From positions 18,582-82,581 of the forward strand of contig JARLHO010000050.1 in the NCBI GenBank assembly GCA_031292215.1: a DNA stretch of 64,000 bases. Direction: 5' to 3'. Below the pieces are notes generated by a model, which had not been told where the DNA came from, ran no database searches, and saw nothing but the letters and a program-made list of their open reading frames with translations. Source of the stretch: Syntrophobacteraceae bacterium. GTDB taxonomy: Bacteria > Desulfobacterota > Syntrophobacteria > Syntrophobacterales > Syntrophobacteraceae. Positions 19,924 through 28,143 of this stretch are shown one piece after another. The position numbers and the translations under genes were made by a program. The number at the start of each line of letters is the position of its first letter. Position 1 is the stretch's first letter.

Positions 19924-21632
19924 GTGCTAAAATTCTTGTAATCGACGATGAGGAATCGATCCGGTTTACCTTCGAGAGGTTTCTTGCAACCGAGGGGTAT
20001 AGCGTAGCAACGGCTGAGAGCTGCCGCGAAGCTTTGGCCCGGATAAACGAGACGAGCTTTGATGTGGTATTTGCCGACATCATTTTGGGGGACGGAACGG
20101 GTATCGATATCCTGCGTGAGATCCGGGCAAGAGGACTGAGTTGCCCGGTGATCATGATCACAGGAGATCCGGGTGTCGAAACCGCTGGCGACTCCATTCG
20201 CCTGGATGCATTCGATTACATCCCCAAGCCGATAAATCAGGAGGCATTGCTGCATGCCGCCCAAACGGCTTTGAAATATAAGGCGCTAAATGATGAAAAG
20301 GAAAAATACCGTACAAATCTTGAGGCCATATTCAGGAGCGTAAGGGATGCCATCATCACCGTGGATAAAGAAGCCGTTGTGATCGAGTTCAATGAGGCGG
20401 CCATGACCATGTGCGGGTATTCTCGAAGTGACATAGGAAAAGCCTTCAGTTCTCTATCCGAAATTTGCGATGGCAGATGTGCGGAGATCCTTGGGGAAGC
20501 TATCCAAAGCGGGGCGCCCGTCGAGGCGGACCGTCTCGAGTGGCGGACTGCCAATGGCGCAAGAAGGGTCATAAGCGTAAGGACATACCCCTTGCTTGGC
20601 TCACAGCGCGCGCTGGCAGGCGTCGTTATGGTGTTAAGAGACGATACGCATCTGGCCGAGCTGGAAAGGGAACTCACAGAACACCGCCATTTCTATCGCA
20701 TCGTCGGAAAAAGCGGGCCGATGCAGAAGGTCTATTCTCTTATAAGGGCGTTGGCCGCTGTCCAAACGACGGTTCTTATCACGGGCGAAAGCGGGACGGG
20801 CAAAGAGCTCGTGGCCGAGGCGCTCCACCGCGCCGGAGAGCGCAGCCACAAGCCTCTGGTAAAGGTGAACTGCTCGGCCTTGCCCGAGAGTCTGCTGGAA
20901 AGCGAACTCTTCGGCCATGTGAAGGGAGCGTTTACGGGCGCGGTCAGAGATAACGTGGGGCGATTCCACAGAGCCGATGGCGGCACCATTTTCCTCGATG
21001 AGATTGGCGACATCTCCCCCTTGATACAACTAAAGCTCTTGCGAGTCCTTGAAAAGGGCGAATTCGAGCGCGTCGGAAACTCTGCGCCGGTCAAGGTGGA
21101 TGTTCGGTTGATCGTTGCAACAAACAAGAATCTTTTGGAAAAAGTCCACCTTGGCGAATTGAGAGCAGACCTCTACTACCGGCTGAAGGTGGTTGAGATC
21201 AGGTTGCCGCCCTTACGGGACAGGCGCGAAGACATCCCTCTTCTGGTTGACCACTTTCGAAACGGGTTCAACGCTAAATTCAAGAAAACCATTGCAGCGT
21301 TATCCTCCGACGTCATGAAAGCTTTTGTCAAATATCCATGGCCCGGCAATGTGCGGGAGCTAGAGCACACCATGGAACATGGCTTCGTCCTGTGCAGCCA
21401 AAACATCATCACCTTCGATCATCTGCCGCCTGACTTCTTGAGCGCTCCCGGAATCGAGCAGAGCTCTCACGATGAGCCTCACGGAACAGTCGATTCGCAC
21501 GCAATTCTTGAGGCCCTGGACAAAACCGCCTGGAACAAAGCTAAAGCAGCCCGCTTGCTGGGTATAGATCGCGTGACCCTCTACCGAAAAATCAAAAAAT
21601 ACAACCTCGCTGAAGATACCCCCAAGTGTTGA
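19920..21632 (+). CDS. NtrC-family sigma54-dependent response regulator with receiver and PAS domains
   Basis: The 570-residue activator has a receiver domain (residues 1-120; DDEES, phosphoacceptor Asp53 in VVFADIILGDG, Lys in IPKPI). A PAS domain follows at about 130-240, then the AAA+ domain (Walker A GESGTGKE, GAFTGA loop in GHVKGAFTGAVRD, DEIGD Walker B). A Fis-type helix-turn-helix lies at the end (NKAKAARLLGIDRVTLYRKI). An intact GAFTGA loop means it can engage sigma54. The extra PAS domain between receiver and AAA+ is less common. It is probably the protein that binds the GTTGCATGCAAC dyads around it, one of which begins just 40 bp beyond its stop codon. Confidence 0.93.
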   Translation: MSAKILVIDDEESIRFTFERFLATEGYSVATAESCREALARINETSFDVVFADIILGDGTGIDILREIRARGLSCPVIMITGDPGVETAGDSIRLDAFDYIPKPINQEALLHAAQTALKYKALNDEKEKYRTNLEAIFRSVRDAIITVDKEAVVIEFNEAAMTMCGYSRSDIGKAFSSLSEICDGRCAEILGEAIQSGAPVEADRLEWRTANGARRVISVRTYPLLGSQRALAGVVMVLRDDTHLAELERELTEHRHFYRIVGKSGPMQKVYSLIRALAAVQTTVLITGESGTGKELVAEALHRAGERSHKPLVKVNCSALPESLLESELFGHVKGAFTGAVRDNVGRFHRADGGTIFLDEIGDISPLIQLKLLRVLEKGEFERVGNSAPVKVDVRLIVATNKNLLEKVHLGELRADLYYRLKVVEIRLPPLRDRREDIPLLVDHFRNGFNAKFKKTIAALSSDVMKAFVKYPWPGNVRELEHTMEHGFVLCSQNIITFDHLPPDFLSAPGIEQSSHDEPHGTVDSHAILEALDKTAWNKAKAARLLGIDRVTLYRKIKKYNLAEDTPKC

Positions 21633-21635
21633 AGT

Positions 21636-21683
21636 GTTGCACGTGACACCGAAGGCATGTAACGCAACTCTGTTGCATGCAAC
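21636..21683 (+). promoter_or_regulatory. Upstream activating element, module c
   Basis: The outer site GTTGCACGTGACAC (21636-21649) and inner palindrome GTTGCATGCAAC (21672-21683) start 36 bp apart. They begin just after the regulator stop codon. The inner site ends 104 bp before the GG of the module-c promoter. Confidence 0.78.
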
Positions 21684-21786
21684 GTTTTCTCTATGCAATC
21701 CCACCTCCCCACAGCAGTATTCATTCCTTACATAAGTAATCATATATATTACTAAAAATATAACTTGACAGGTTTAGATATCCTAA

Positions 21787-21800
21787 GGCATAGAACTTGC
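21787..21800 (+). promoter_or_regulatory. Sigma54 (-24/-12) promoter, module c
   Basis: GGCATAGAACTTGC has GG-N10-GC spacing and continues CTAAAGC exactly as in module a. It is about 190 bp upstream of the SYLF-domain gene. Confidence 0.8.
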
Positions 21801-21988
21801 CTAAAGCTACTGGCAAAATAGCTCTATGGTATCATACGTTGAAGTTAGTAGAATTTTAAGGAGACATAATCGAGAAAACAAGGATTATTGGAATCGGTTT
21901 GCCTCCATGGATTATGGCATCGCGGTGCTCCTGCCTCAATGGAGGCCGGAGCACAATATTTAACCGGTTTACAGGTAAAGGAGAGGGA

Positions 21989-22654
21989 ATGCTAAAACGC
22001 GTTCTGTTATTTTCGCTGTTTTTGGTTTTGGTTGCAACGTTCAATGTATCGGTGACATACGCTAACGGAATGCAGGAAGATATCAATCGGGCCGTGGCGA
22101 CGATCCATGCATTCCGGGATATGCCGGATAAATCGATCCCGCAGGAGGTGCTACGGCGGGCCAAGGGAGTGGCTATCATAACGGTCATCAAGGGGGGCTT
22201 CGTGTTCAGCGGACACGGCGGCTCGGGCGTGGTGCTGGCGCGAACGCGCAGGGGCTGGAGCGGGCCGTCCGCGATCGGAACAGGTGGGGCGGGATTTGGC
22301 TTTCAGATCGGAGCGGAGCAAACCGAGTTTGTATTCGTTCTAAATACTCATGAGGCCGTCAGGGCATTCTCGCAGGGAGGAAACGTGCAATTGGGAGGCA
22401 ATGTAAGCGTGGCTGCCGGTCCCGTGGGTCGAACGGCCGAGGCGGATGTGACACCTGTTGCCGCGGTCTATGCGTATAGCCGCAGTCAGGGACTTTTTGC
22501 CGGCGTCTCTCTTACGGGCTCCATCATTGTGACGAGAAACGAGGCAAACGCACGATATTACGGCCGGGCGGTCACGCCGAGCCAGATCCTCTTCGGGAGA
22601 GTCAGGGCGCCGGCGGGCGCCAGAAGGCTTCAACGAGCTCTGGCGAGGTACTAA
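21989..22654 (+). CDS. Exported SYLF/Ysc84-domain lipid-binding protein
   Basis: The ATG at 21989 follows AAAGGAGAGGG. The 221-residue protein has a signal peptide (MLKRVLLFSLFLVLVATFNV, cleavage near TYA-NGM). A full Ysc84/SYLF domain follows: RRAKGVAIITVIKGGFVFSG, GSGVVLARTRRGWSGPSAIG, GGAGFGFQIGAEQTEFVFVL, then SLTGSIIVTRNEANARYYG. The SYLF domain binds phosphoinositides in eukaryotes and occurs in exported bacterial proteins linked with envelope stress and BON domains. It is the direct target gene of the module-c sigma54 promoter. Confidence 0.9.
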   Translation: MLKRVLLFSLFLVLVATFNVSVTYANGMQEDINRAVATIHAFRDMPDKSIPQEVLRRAKGVAIITVIKGGFVFSGHGGSGVVLARTRRGWSGPSAIGTGGAGFGFQIGAEQTEFVFVLNTHEAVRAFSQGGNVQLGGNVSVAAGPVGRTAEADVTPVAAVYAYSRSQGLFAGVSLTGSIIVTRNEANARYYGRAVTPSQILFGRVRAPAGARRLQRALARY

Positions 22655-22683
22655 AACCCAACCGAAACCGAGGGCAGGGTTTT
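22654..22683 (+). terminator. Possible terminator after the SYLF gene
   Basis: AAAACCC (22653-22659 region) and GGGTTTT (22676-22683 region) can pair across a short loop, followed by an A/T-rich run (AATAAATGTTTT). The stem is short. The remaining bases to 22872 hold imperfect hairpins but no gene that I can see. Confidence 0.4.
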
Positions 22684-22872
22684 AATAAATGTTTTCCAGT
22701 CCCCGGCGTGGGGCTTTCCCCCAATGCCATCCAGGATCTGCGCCAGTCCTGTTGCTATTCATTCGCAGGCGCTCCTGCCGTGATGGCGCTGGATCCGTTT
22801 TCTTTCACCAATATGTCGTCGTACTTGTTCGCCCGATAGTTTCCTATAACCATGACAAGGGAGAACCAATCC

Positions 22873-23844
22873 ATGCTTAAAAACGCGAACATCGAGGGGG
22901 TTTCAGACGCAGAACGGGAAACTCCGGCGGAAGTCCGGGAAAGCGAAGAAACCAAGTCTACGAACAGTTGCGACAGCTATCGGCCGGTTTCCTTCGACGC
23001 CTTCCGAATGTACCTCGGCGAGATCAAGCGGTATCCGCTTCTTAGCCGGGAAGATGAAACGGATCTTGCCATCCGCTATCGCGAAAAGGGCGATATCGTG
23101 GCCGCCCACAAACTAGTCACAGCAAATCTCAGACTCGTTGTCAAGATTGCCAAGGATTTGCAGCAATACTGGATACAAAACCTGATGGACCTCATTCAGG
23201 AGGGTAATGTTGGACTGATGCGGGCGGCAAAAAAGTTCGATCCATACCTGGGGTATAAGTTCTCGTATTATGCGTCCTTCTGGATCAAGGCATACATAAT
23301 CAAGTTCATCATGGATAACTGGAAACTCGTAAAAATAGGTACAACTCAAGCCCAGCGGAAACTGTTCTTCAATCTGCAAAAGGAAAAAAAGCGGCTGGAA
23401 GCCCGGGGAAAAGAGGCCTCACCCCAGTCGCTGAGCCGGCGGCTCAACGTGAAGGAATCTGAGATCGTCGAAATGGACCAGAGACTAAACGGTGGGGAGC
23501 TATCTATTGACAGCCCCCTGAAGGAGGGCTCCGAGGATACGCACAAATCTTTTCTGCCTTCAAACGACCTACCGATTGACGAGCAGTTAGCCGACCGGGA
23601 AGCTAAGGCGCTCCTCCATGACAAGCTGATGCTTTTCGGAGAGCAGCTCACAGGCAAGGAGGCCGTCATATTCGACAAACGGCTACTCTGTGAGGAGCCG
23701 GCGACCCTGCGGGAAATAGGGGAGAAGTTCGGGGTCAGCCGGGAACGCGTGCGCCAGATCGAAAGCCGCCTTAAAATGAAGCTTAAGGCCTGCTTGGAAG
23801 AAGAAATCCAAGACATAGACCTGCTGAAGGCGAGCTTGATTTGA
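22873..23844 (+). CDS. rpoH: RpoH-type (heat-shock) sigma factor
   Basis: The ATG at 22873 is chosen because AAGGGAG lies nine bases upstream; another ATG lies 7 codons earlier. The 323-residue sigma70-family protein has an extended, charged N-terminus of about 45 residues, then region 1.2/2 (RMYLGEIKRYPLLSREDETD, NLRLVVKIAK, LMDLIQEGNVGLMRAAKKFD, FSYYASFWIKAYI). A region matching the RpoH box follows (QRKLFFNLQKEKKRL). Region 4 is near the end (LREIGEKFGVSRERVRQIES). The RpoH box separates it from RpoD and RpoS. In family members it directs chaperone and protease transcription. Its presence in the stress island links the sigma54 regulon to heat shock by location only. Confidence 0.85.
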   Translation: MLKNANIEGVSDAERETPAEVRESEETKSTNSCDSYRPVSFDAFRMYLGEIKRYPLLSREDETDLAIRYREKGDIVAAHKLVTANLRLVVKIAKDLQQYWIQNLMDLIQEGNVGLMRAAKKFDPYLGYKFSYYASFWIKAYIIKFIMDNWKLVKIGTTQAQRKLFFNLQKEKKRLEARGKEASPQSLSRRLNVKESEIVEMDQRLNGGELSIDSPLKEGSEDTHKSFLPSNDLPIDEQLADREAKALLHDKLMLFGEQLTGKEAVIFDKRLLCEEPATLREIGEKFGVSRERVRQIESRLKMKLKACLEEEIQDIDLLKASLI

Positions 23845-23890
23845 ATTTAACCTGTAGATGGCCGCTGGTAACGCCATGGGAGGCAATCAA

Positions 23891-24364
23891 ATGCGCAAAC
23901 GTATAATCACCGATGAGGTCCAAAGTAACACGTCCCCGGACGCAGACTGGCTGGATTTAGAGAACTTAGCGCAGGCGGAGCTTACGTCCGAGGATGGCTC
24001 ACATCCGATCGAGTCGGCGTTAAAACCCGGTGTAGGATCGGGCCTGCGGGCGTTGGAACCCGGTCGGCAGACAGTTCGGCTGTTGTTTGACGAGCCGTTG
24101 CGGGTAAGGCGTATTCATCTGGCGTTTCACGAAGATGAGCAGCAGCGCACGCAAGAGTTCTTGCTCCGGTGGTCCTCCGACGGCGGTCGATCATACCGGG
24201 AAATCGTGCGTCAGCAGTATAACTTTAGCCCTCCGGATAATACACGTGAAATTGAAGACCTTGAAGTCGATCTTGTCGGGTTGACGGTGTTGGAAATAAC
24301 CATTACCCCCGACATCAGCGGGGGATGCGCCCGTGCATCGATTGCCGAGTTGCGCCTCGCATAA
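23891..24364 (+). CDS. Beta-sandwich (discoidin/carbohydrate-binding-like) protein
   Basis: The ATG at 23891 with GGGAGG upstream gives 157 residues; an alternative ATG at 23876 overlaps that ribosome site. The protein has no signal peptide. It contains TSEDGSHPIESAL, RQTVRLLFDEPLRVRRIHLA, EFLLRWSSDGGRSYREIVRQ, QYNFSPPDNTREIEDLEVDL and LEITITPDISGG. These alternate strands and resemble the XRCC1-N/F5-8C (discoidin) sandwich fold. Proteins of this kind are annotated as carbohydrate-binding, but the role is not known. It lies 46 bp after rpoH and may be co-transcribed. Confidence 0.65.
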   Translation: MRKRIITDEVQSNTSPDADWLDLENLAQAELTSEDGSHPIESALKPGVGSGLRALEPGRQTVRLLFDEPLRVRRIHLAFHEDEQQRTQEFLLRWSSDGGRSYREIVRQQYNFSPPDNTREIEDLEVDLVGLTVLEITITPDISGGCARASIAELRLA

Positions 24365-24582
24365 TCATACGGATTTGTTCCCTGGAGTTTACATTGGAGC
24401 CCAACCCTTCGGGGGGACCTTTCGTGGCTGTTATACCCGCTGCCAAGGCTGAGCCCGCCCTCGGGCAAATTCCTGTTACCCCTCTTAGGGAACACCCGCG
24501 CCCTGAGGGACTGAGCAGTGCGTTTGCCCCAGCCTGAGCCATGCCGAAACGTTAAGCGCAACCCATCGCCTCTGATAAAACC

Positions 24583-24600
24583 CCGTCCAGAGACGGGGCG
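24583..24600 (+). terminator. GC-rich hairpin downstream of the rpoH pair
   Basis: CCCCGTC and GACGGGG pair across AGA with no U-run after it, so this is at best a weak terminator or attenuator. The stretch 24365-24989 has no gene of normal size, but holds this hairpin, a short piece of the CGCAACCCATC repeat and module d. Confidence 0.3.
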
Positions 24601-24659
24601 GCGCCGCTCTTGTGCTCTGGCGAAAAGGTTTCCGTTTCGGCGCTCCGTTGCATCAAAGT

Positions 24660-24706
24660 GTTACATGCGACACGGAAATTGCGTCAACACTTCCGTTGCA
24701 TGCAAC
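24660..24706 (+). promoter_or_regulatory. Upstream activating element, module d
   Basis: The outer site GTTACATGCGACAC (24660-24673) and inner palindrome GTTGCATGCAAC (24695-24706) start 35 bp apart. The inner site ends 101 bp before GG of a -24-like box. Confidence 0.72.
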
Positions 24707-24806
24707 ACTATTTTTCTAGCCCACTAAAGTACATCATGCTGCCAGCCAACCAGTAACTAGTCGTTATGACAGCATAATATGGAATCGTGAGATCATTTGC
24801 CTTTTT

Positions 24807-24820
24807 GGCACAAATTGTGA
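24807..24820 (+). promoter_or_regulatory. Variant sigma54-like promoter, module d
   Basis: TTGGCACAAATTGTGATCA has a perfect -24 half (TGGCAC), but the -12 pair is GA instead of GC. The same deviation occurs in module e at the same distance from its enhancer, so I keep it as a candidate. It would serve the receiver gene at 24990. Confidence 0.45.
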
Positions 24821-24989
24821 TCAATATCCTACCGATAAGGCGAAGAGAGGTCGCAAAGGAGAAGGATAGGGAGAATCAAGGGATGGGAGAATGCGAAATA
24901 ATCGCCCTTGAAGATCACCTGTCTGGAACGAGATAAGGATAAAGATGAAAACAAAACCAGAAGCATAGACCTGAGGCTTTCGATATTAA

Positions 24990-25436
24990 ATGAAGGTAAA
25001 TATACTCATAATCGATGATGAAGAAAGCATCAGGTTCAGCTTTCAGAGATTTCTTGCGACCGAAGGGCATAGAGTGATCACTGCCAAAGGTTACAGGGAA
25101 GCTCTGGCAAGAATGGGTGAAACGCAATTTGATCTGGTGCTGGTAGATATTGTTTTAGATGATGGATGGGGGATGGATATCCTAGAGGAGGTAATGCGGA
25201 AAAACCTCAAAACCAGCGTGATCGTCATGACGGCGTATCCGACTATCGAAACTTTTAAGGGGAGTTTTAGCATGGATGCTGTCGATTACCTCATTAAACC
25301 GCTTAGACAGGAGGGGCTTCTCCATTCGGTAAACAAAGCATTGCAACAAATGGAAGGTGGAGTCAGTGATGGTTCCGACCCCGTGGGGAAGTCATGTCCC
25401 ATTGCCTTTTTGATGCTTTTAAAGGAAGGCCGGTAA
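24990..25436 (+). CDS. Stand-alone receiver protein, paralogue of the NtrC-type regulator's receiver
   Basis: This 148-residue protein is a receiver domain with no output domain. It has IDDEESIRFSFQRFLATEGH, the phosphoacceptor Asp in FDLVLVDIVLDDG, Thr in VIVMTAYP and Lys in YLIKPL. The first 60 residues are strikingly similar to the receiver at 19920 (both read DDEESIRF-x-F-x-RFLATEG and later YREALAR/CREALAR). This points to a duplication of that domain. Its last 25 residues are unstructured. With its module-d promoter it could act as a phosphate sink or feedback branch for the kinase at 18193; this is inference. Confidence 0.85.
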   Translation: MKVNILIIDDEESIRFSFQRFLATEGHRVITAKGYREALARMGETQFDLVLVDIVLDDGWGMDILEEVMRKNLKTSVIVMTAYPTIETFKGSFSMDAVDYLIKPLRQEGLLHSVNKALQQMEGGVSDGSDPVGKSCPIAFLMLLKEGR

Positions 25437-25456
25437 GCCGGCGGAAAGGCCACATC

Positions 25457-25732
25457 ATGCAAAAGGGTTTTAAAAACGAAGACATCGAACAGATACTGGC
25501 TCAGGCCGACGATCTCCTCAAGAAAACTGATCCGGAGATAATAGAATATATGGAAGAAGAAAGACGACTCCAGCTTGCAGAACATGCTCGAAAATTAAAA
25601 AAACTCAAGTCTGAGGTTCAATCCAAGAGCGGTAAGGAAGGAACACCGCAGAGCGGAGCTTACGGCGAAGGAATGCAGGAGGCCATCGAGGATATCGTGA
25701 AGGCGATGAAGGGATTGTCGAGCTATCTTTAA
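25457..25732 (+). CDS. Small helical protein of unknown function
   Basis: The ATG at 25457, 20 bp after the receiver gene, gives 91 residues. Residues 5-55 are strongly helical and charged (NEDIEQILAQADDLLKKTDP, EYMEEERRLQLAEHARKLKK) and may form a coiled coil. A Gly/Ser linker and a second short helix (GMQEAIEDIVKAMKGLSSYL) follow. No family is recognised. Tight spacing suggests co-transcription with the receiver and a function with it. Confidence 0.65.
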   Translation: MQKGFKNEDIEQILAQADDLLKKTDPEIIEYMEEERRLQLAEHARKLKKLKSEVQSKSGKEGTPQSGAYGEGMQEAIEDIVKAMKGLSSYL

Positions 25733-25813
25733 TACTAAGGACATCATTAATTACCGAATATGGATGGGGCATGAAAATGCCCTGACATCGCGGTGAGATC
25801 AAAATCTCCATGG

Positions 25814-25953
25814 AGGCGATTTTTCCTCTCAGTTGCCGTTCTCTCCGCGTGGACGCCTGCCCTGAAAGGGCAGAATACCCTAGCCTGGGGCAAGGCCCCG
25901 GGACGAGAACCACCCGTGCGCGCGGAGCCCTTGTAAGGGCGAAACATCCTCCC
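25814..25953. repeat. Composite intergenic repeat with GCCCTGAAAGGGC-type hairpins
   Basis: GCCCTGAAAGGGCAGAATA, a CCTGGGGCAAGGCCCCGGG hairpin and GCCCTTGTAAGGGCGAAAC follow each other. This is a pattern of short hairpins seen in dispersed repeats of environmental bacteria. No protein can be read through it. The stretch 25733-26524 holds this, module e and repeat copy R2, but no gene I can support. Confidence 0.5.
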
Positions 25954-25993
25954 CTGCGAGAAACGTTGCACGACGCTCCGATGTTCGCTAAAC

Positions 25994-26038
25994 GTTGTAC
26001 GTGACACAGAACGATGCAACACTTCCGTCGCATGCAAC
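25994..26038 (+). promoter_or_regulatory. Upstream activating element, module e
   Basis: The outer site GTTGTACGTGACAC (25994-26007) and inner site GTCGCATGCAAC (26027-26038; one change from the perfect palindrome) start 33 bp apart. The inner site ends 102 bp before the -24 box. Confidence 0.7.
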
Positions 26039-26139
26039 ATGCCATTTACTTACCGACCAAGACCATCTCCCTGCCAGTTCGAACGCAACATATTGTTATT
26101 GCATTGCAATAGTGAACGGCGAGGTCAATCGTCCCACTC

Positions 26140-26153
26140 GGCACAGATCTTGA
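26140..26153 (+). promoter_or_regulatory. Variant sigma54-like promoter, module e
   Basis: CGGCACAGATCTTGATCA has a good -24 half and TTGA instead of TTGC at -12, as in module d. It is 372 bp upstream of the Spy-like gene; repeat copy R2 (26251-26315) lies in between and lengthens the leader. Confidence 0.45.
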
Positions 26154-26250
26154 TCATACATTAATTACCGAACATAGAAAGGACATGAAAACGCACAGTT
26201 GCGTTCAAGCCGGGCTGAGTTTCATCCATCCCGGTTTCCAGTCGGACATG

Positions 26251-26315
26251 GTGAACCGTAGAATGGGTGGAGCGAAGCGCAACCCATCAGTTCAATCTCA
26301 AATGCAAATTTGTTT
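26251..26315 (+). repeat. Dispersed GGGTGGAGCGAAGCGCAACCC repeat, copy R2
   Basis: GTAGAATGGGTGGAGCGAAG followed by CGCAACCCATCAGTTCAATC matches R1 at 15695 and the reverse copies at 57072 and 63426. It interrupts the module-e leader. Confidence 0.65.
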
Positions 26316-26524
26316 CACACCGACGCGAAGTCAAAAATGTTCGGTTATTTATGCAGGTCTTAGTAAATAGTCCGGTTAATCGAAATCAGACAACCCGTGG
26401 AAAGGAGCGTGAGTTTTGCACCCGGGTGATCGTAAATTCAGGTCGGCTTACTCAGCGCATTGAATTCAATAAATTACAGATTACCTTCTATTAAAGCGTT
26501 TCTAACCTTATAGGGAGACAAACC

Positions 26525-27007
26525 ATGAAAAGAATTGCCTGTCAGTTTACTTACTCAACCACGCTCGCTGTTGCCGTGGTGCTTTTCGCATCTATGGTTC
26601 TCGCAAGTCCAAGTCCTTTGCGCGCGGCATCGCCAACGTCAAGTATGGAGAAGGCTCGGAAGGCCTCAACGCCTGGCGCTGTTGAGGCGCGCATTAAAGA
26701 GCTTCACGCAAAGCTAAAGATCACCCCTGCACAAAAAGAATCATGGAATACCGTGGCCGAGGTGATGCGGAGCAATGCAAAAACGATGGAAGCGCTCATC
26801 AAGGCAAGGACAGAAGAAGCAAACAAGTCGACCGCTGTCGAGGATCTCAAATCCTATGGCCGCATTGTGGACGCACATGCAGAAGCTATCAGAAAATTCA
26901 TCCCGGCCTTCGAGAACCTATATGCCGGCATGTCGGACGCTCAGAAGAAGGTTGCCGACAGGTTATTCCACCAGCAGTCCATGAAGTCCAAGGCAAAACG
27001 CAAATAA
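26525..27007 (+). CDS. Periplasmic Spy/CpxP-like (LTXXQ) protein
   Basis: The 160-residue exported protein has a signal peptide ending near SPLRAA-SPT. Two LTXXQ-like repeats are present: LKITPAQKESWNTVAEVMRS near residue 68 and AGMSDAQKKVADRLFHQQ near 137, separated by long amphipathic helices. This is the Spy/CpxP plan: a cradle-shaped periplasmic chaperone or envelope-stress sensor partner. The ribosome site TAGGGAGAC stands before the ATG. It is the first gene after module e, so sigma54-dependent stress induction is inferred. Confidence 0.85.
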   Translation: MKRIACQFTYSTTLAVAVVLFASMVLASPSPLRAASPTSSMEKARKASTPGAVEARIKELHAKLKITPAQKESWNTVAEVMRSNAKTMEALIKARTEEANKSTAVEDLKSYGRIVDAHAEAIRKFIPAFENLYAGMSDAQKKVADRLFHQQSMKSKAKRK

Positions 27008-27076
27008 TGGCGACTGCCTAAACTCAAGACAGCAAATCCTCTTCCGATGAGGTCATTTTAAGAATGGAAGGTAACT

Positions 27077-27412
27077 ATGAGAACTTCAAACACGCGAGCC
27101 GGAAAATTGAGTTCTACAGCCATCAAGCTCTTGATGGCGCTCGTTTTCGCCTCATTTATCGGCGGTGCATCCATCACGCCGGCGTTCGGGTTTTACCTCG
27201 CTCTTCCGGGCGTGTCTATATCGTCGGGGGGCGTAGAGCTCGGCTTCCCGGGTGGCTGTGGTTATTATAACAACTGCGGTTATTATGATCCCGGTGGTTA
27301 TTATGGCGGCGGTGGTTATGGCGGTGGTTATGGCGGCGACGGTTATCGGGGCGGTTATCGGGGCGGTTATCGGGGCGGTTATCGGGGCCATGATGATGGT
27401 AGGCGAAAATAA
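27077..27412 (+). CDS. Exported glycine/tyrosine-rich repeat protein
   Basis: The 111-residue protein has a signal peptide (LLMALVFASFIGGASITPAF-G). A Gly/Tyr-rich tail follows, beginning GCGYYNNCGYYDPGGYYGGG and ending in three tandem GGYRG units from 12-base DNA repeats at 27343-27386. GGAAGG precedes the ATG. Proteins of this composition are usually surface or periplasmic and have no enzymatic domain. It lies 69 bp after the Spy-like gene and 39 bp before the BON gene and is likely co-transcribed. The function is not known. Confidence 0.65.
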   Translation: MRTSNTRAGKLSSTAIKLLMALVFASFIGGASITPAFGFYLALPGVSISSGGVELGFPGGCGYYNNCGYYDPGGYYGGGGYGGGYGGDGYRGGYRGGYRGGYRGHDDGRRK

Positions 27413-27451
27413 ATATGTCAGGATAAATAATAAGCAATTAAGGAGATCCAC

Positions 27452-27781
27452 ATGAATAAAACCCTCATGTCCATAGTGTTGCTACTAGGCTTCGCCGCAT
27501 TGTTGGGCTTGTCTGTTGCCGCCCGTGCCGCTGAGTCAGCCGGTAACGTGGTGGATGATACTGTCATTACTACTACAGTGAAGGCTGAGTTGGCAAAAGA
27601 TGTTCGGCTGGCGACACTGACCGGTATTGACGTGAGTACGACAAAAGGTGTGGTTACCCTCACTGGTACGGTGAGTAACAGTGAAGAAAAAGCAATGGTA
27701 GAGAAGAAAGTCCGGGACGTAAAGGGTGTTGTTAAGATAAACAATGAGTTGCAGATTGTTTCTCCGTCAAAAAAAGAATGA
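27452..27781 (+). CDS. Small exported BON-domain protein, second copy
   Basis: The 109-residue protein has a signal peptide (MNKTLMSIVLLLGFAALLGL, cleavage near ARA-AES). It has one BON domain: VDDTVITTTVKAELAKDVRL, TTKGVVTLTGTVSNSEEKAM and VRDVKGVVKINNELQIV. It is a paralogue of the protein at 10497, with a better preserved motif. TAAGGAG precedes the ATG. It is third in the run Spy-like, Gly-rich, BON. A MITE-like insertion follows and may end the unit. Confidence 0.9.
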   Translation: MNKTLMSIVLLLGFAALLGLSVAARAAESAGNVVDDTVITTTVKAELAKDVRLATLTGIDVSTTKGVVTLTGTVSNSEEKAMVEKKVRDVKGVVKINNELQIVSPSKKE

Positions 27782-27879
27782 TCCGGTAACGATTACCTGA
27801 CTCCATGGAGGTCATCTAAGTTTTGGAAGCGGCCGCGCTCGGGGATTACACTGAGAGTGTCGGATTCATACGGTCGACT

Positions 27880-28143
27880 CACTGCTGTCCGGTTAATTTC
27901 AAAAGCGGCGGGGAATGTGTAGGGTGGGCACAGTTTCACCGTGCCCACCGAAAAGGTGGGCAAGATAAGGCCTTGCCCACCCTACAAAAACCGGCACAAC
28001 ATTTTGGCCCGAGTATCAGATCCAATCCATGAATGCCGTGCGGACAGCACTACCCATTCAAATCGAAAACGGGAAACTATGCCAAAGAGTATTAGAAAGC
28101 AAACGTTTATAGCTGCCGATTCAAAATTAACCGGACAGTAGTG
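27880..28143. mobile_element. 264-bp MITE-like element with terminal inverted repeats and near-perfect 9-bp target duplication
   Basis: The left end CACTGCTGTCCGGTTAATTT (27880-27899) and the reverse complement of the right end (CACTACTGTCCGGTTAATTT at 28143-28124) agree in 19 of 20 bases. The flanks CGGTCGACT (27871-27879) and CGGTAGACT (28144-28152) differ at one base, as expected for an aged target duplication. Inside is a long palindrome at 27918-27985 (TGTAGGGTGGGCA...TGCCCACCCTACA). No transposase is encoded; a short frame at 28079-28140 gives MPKSIRKQTFIAADSKLTG. Confidence 0.75.

Noticed and set aside
27152..27451. Minus-strand low-complexity frame rich in ITAPITAPIT
   Set aside because: It is antisense to the 12-base glycine/tyrosine-coding repeats of the gene at 27077.
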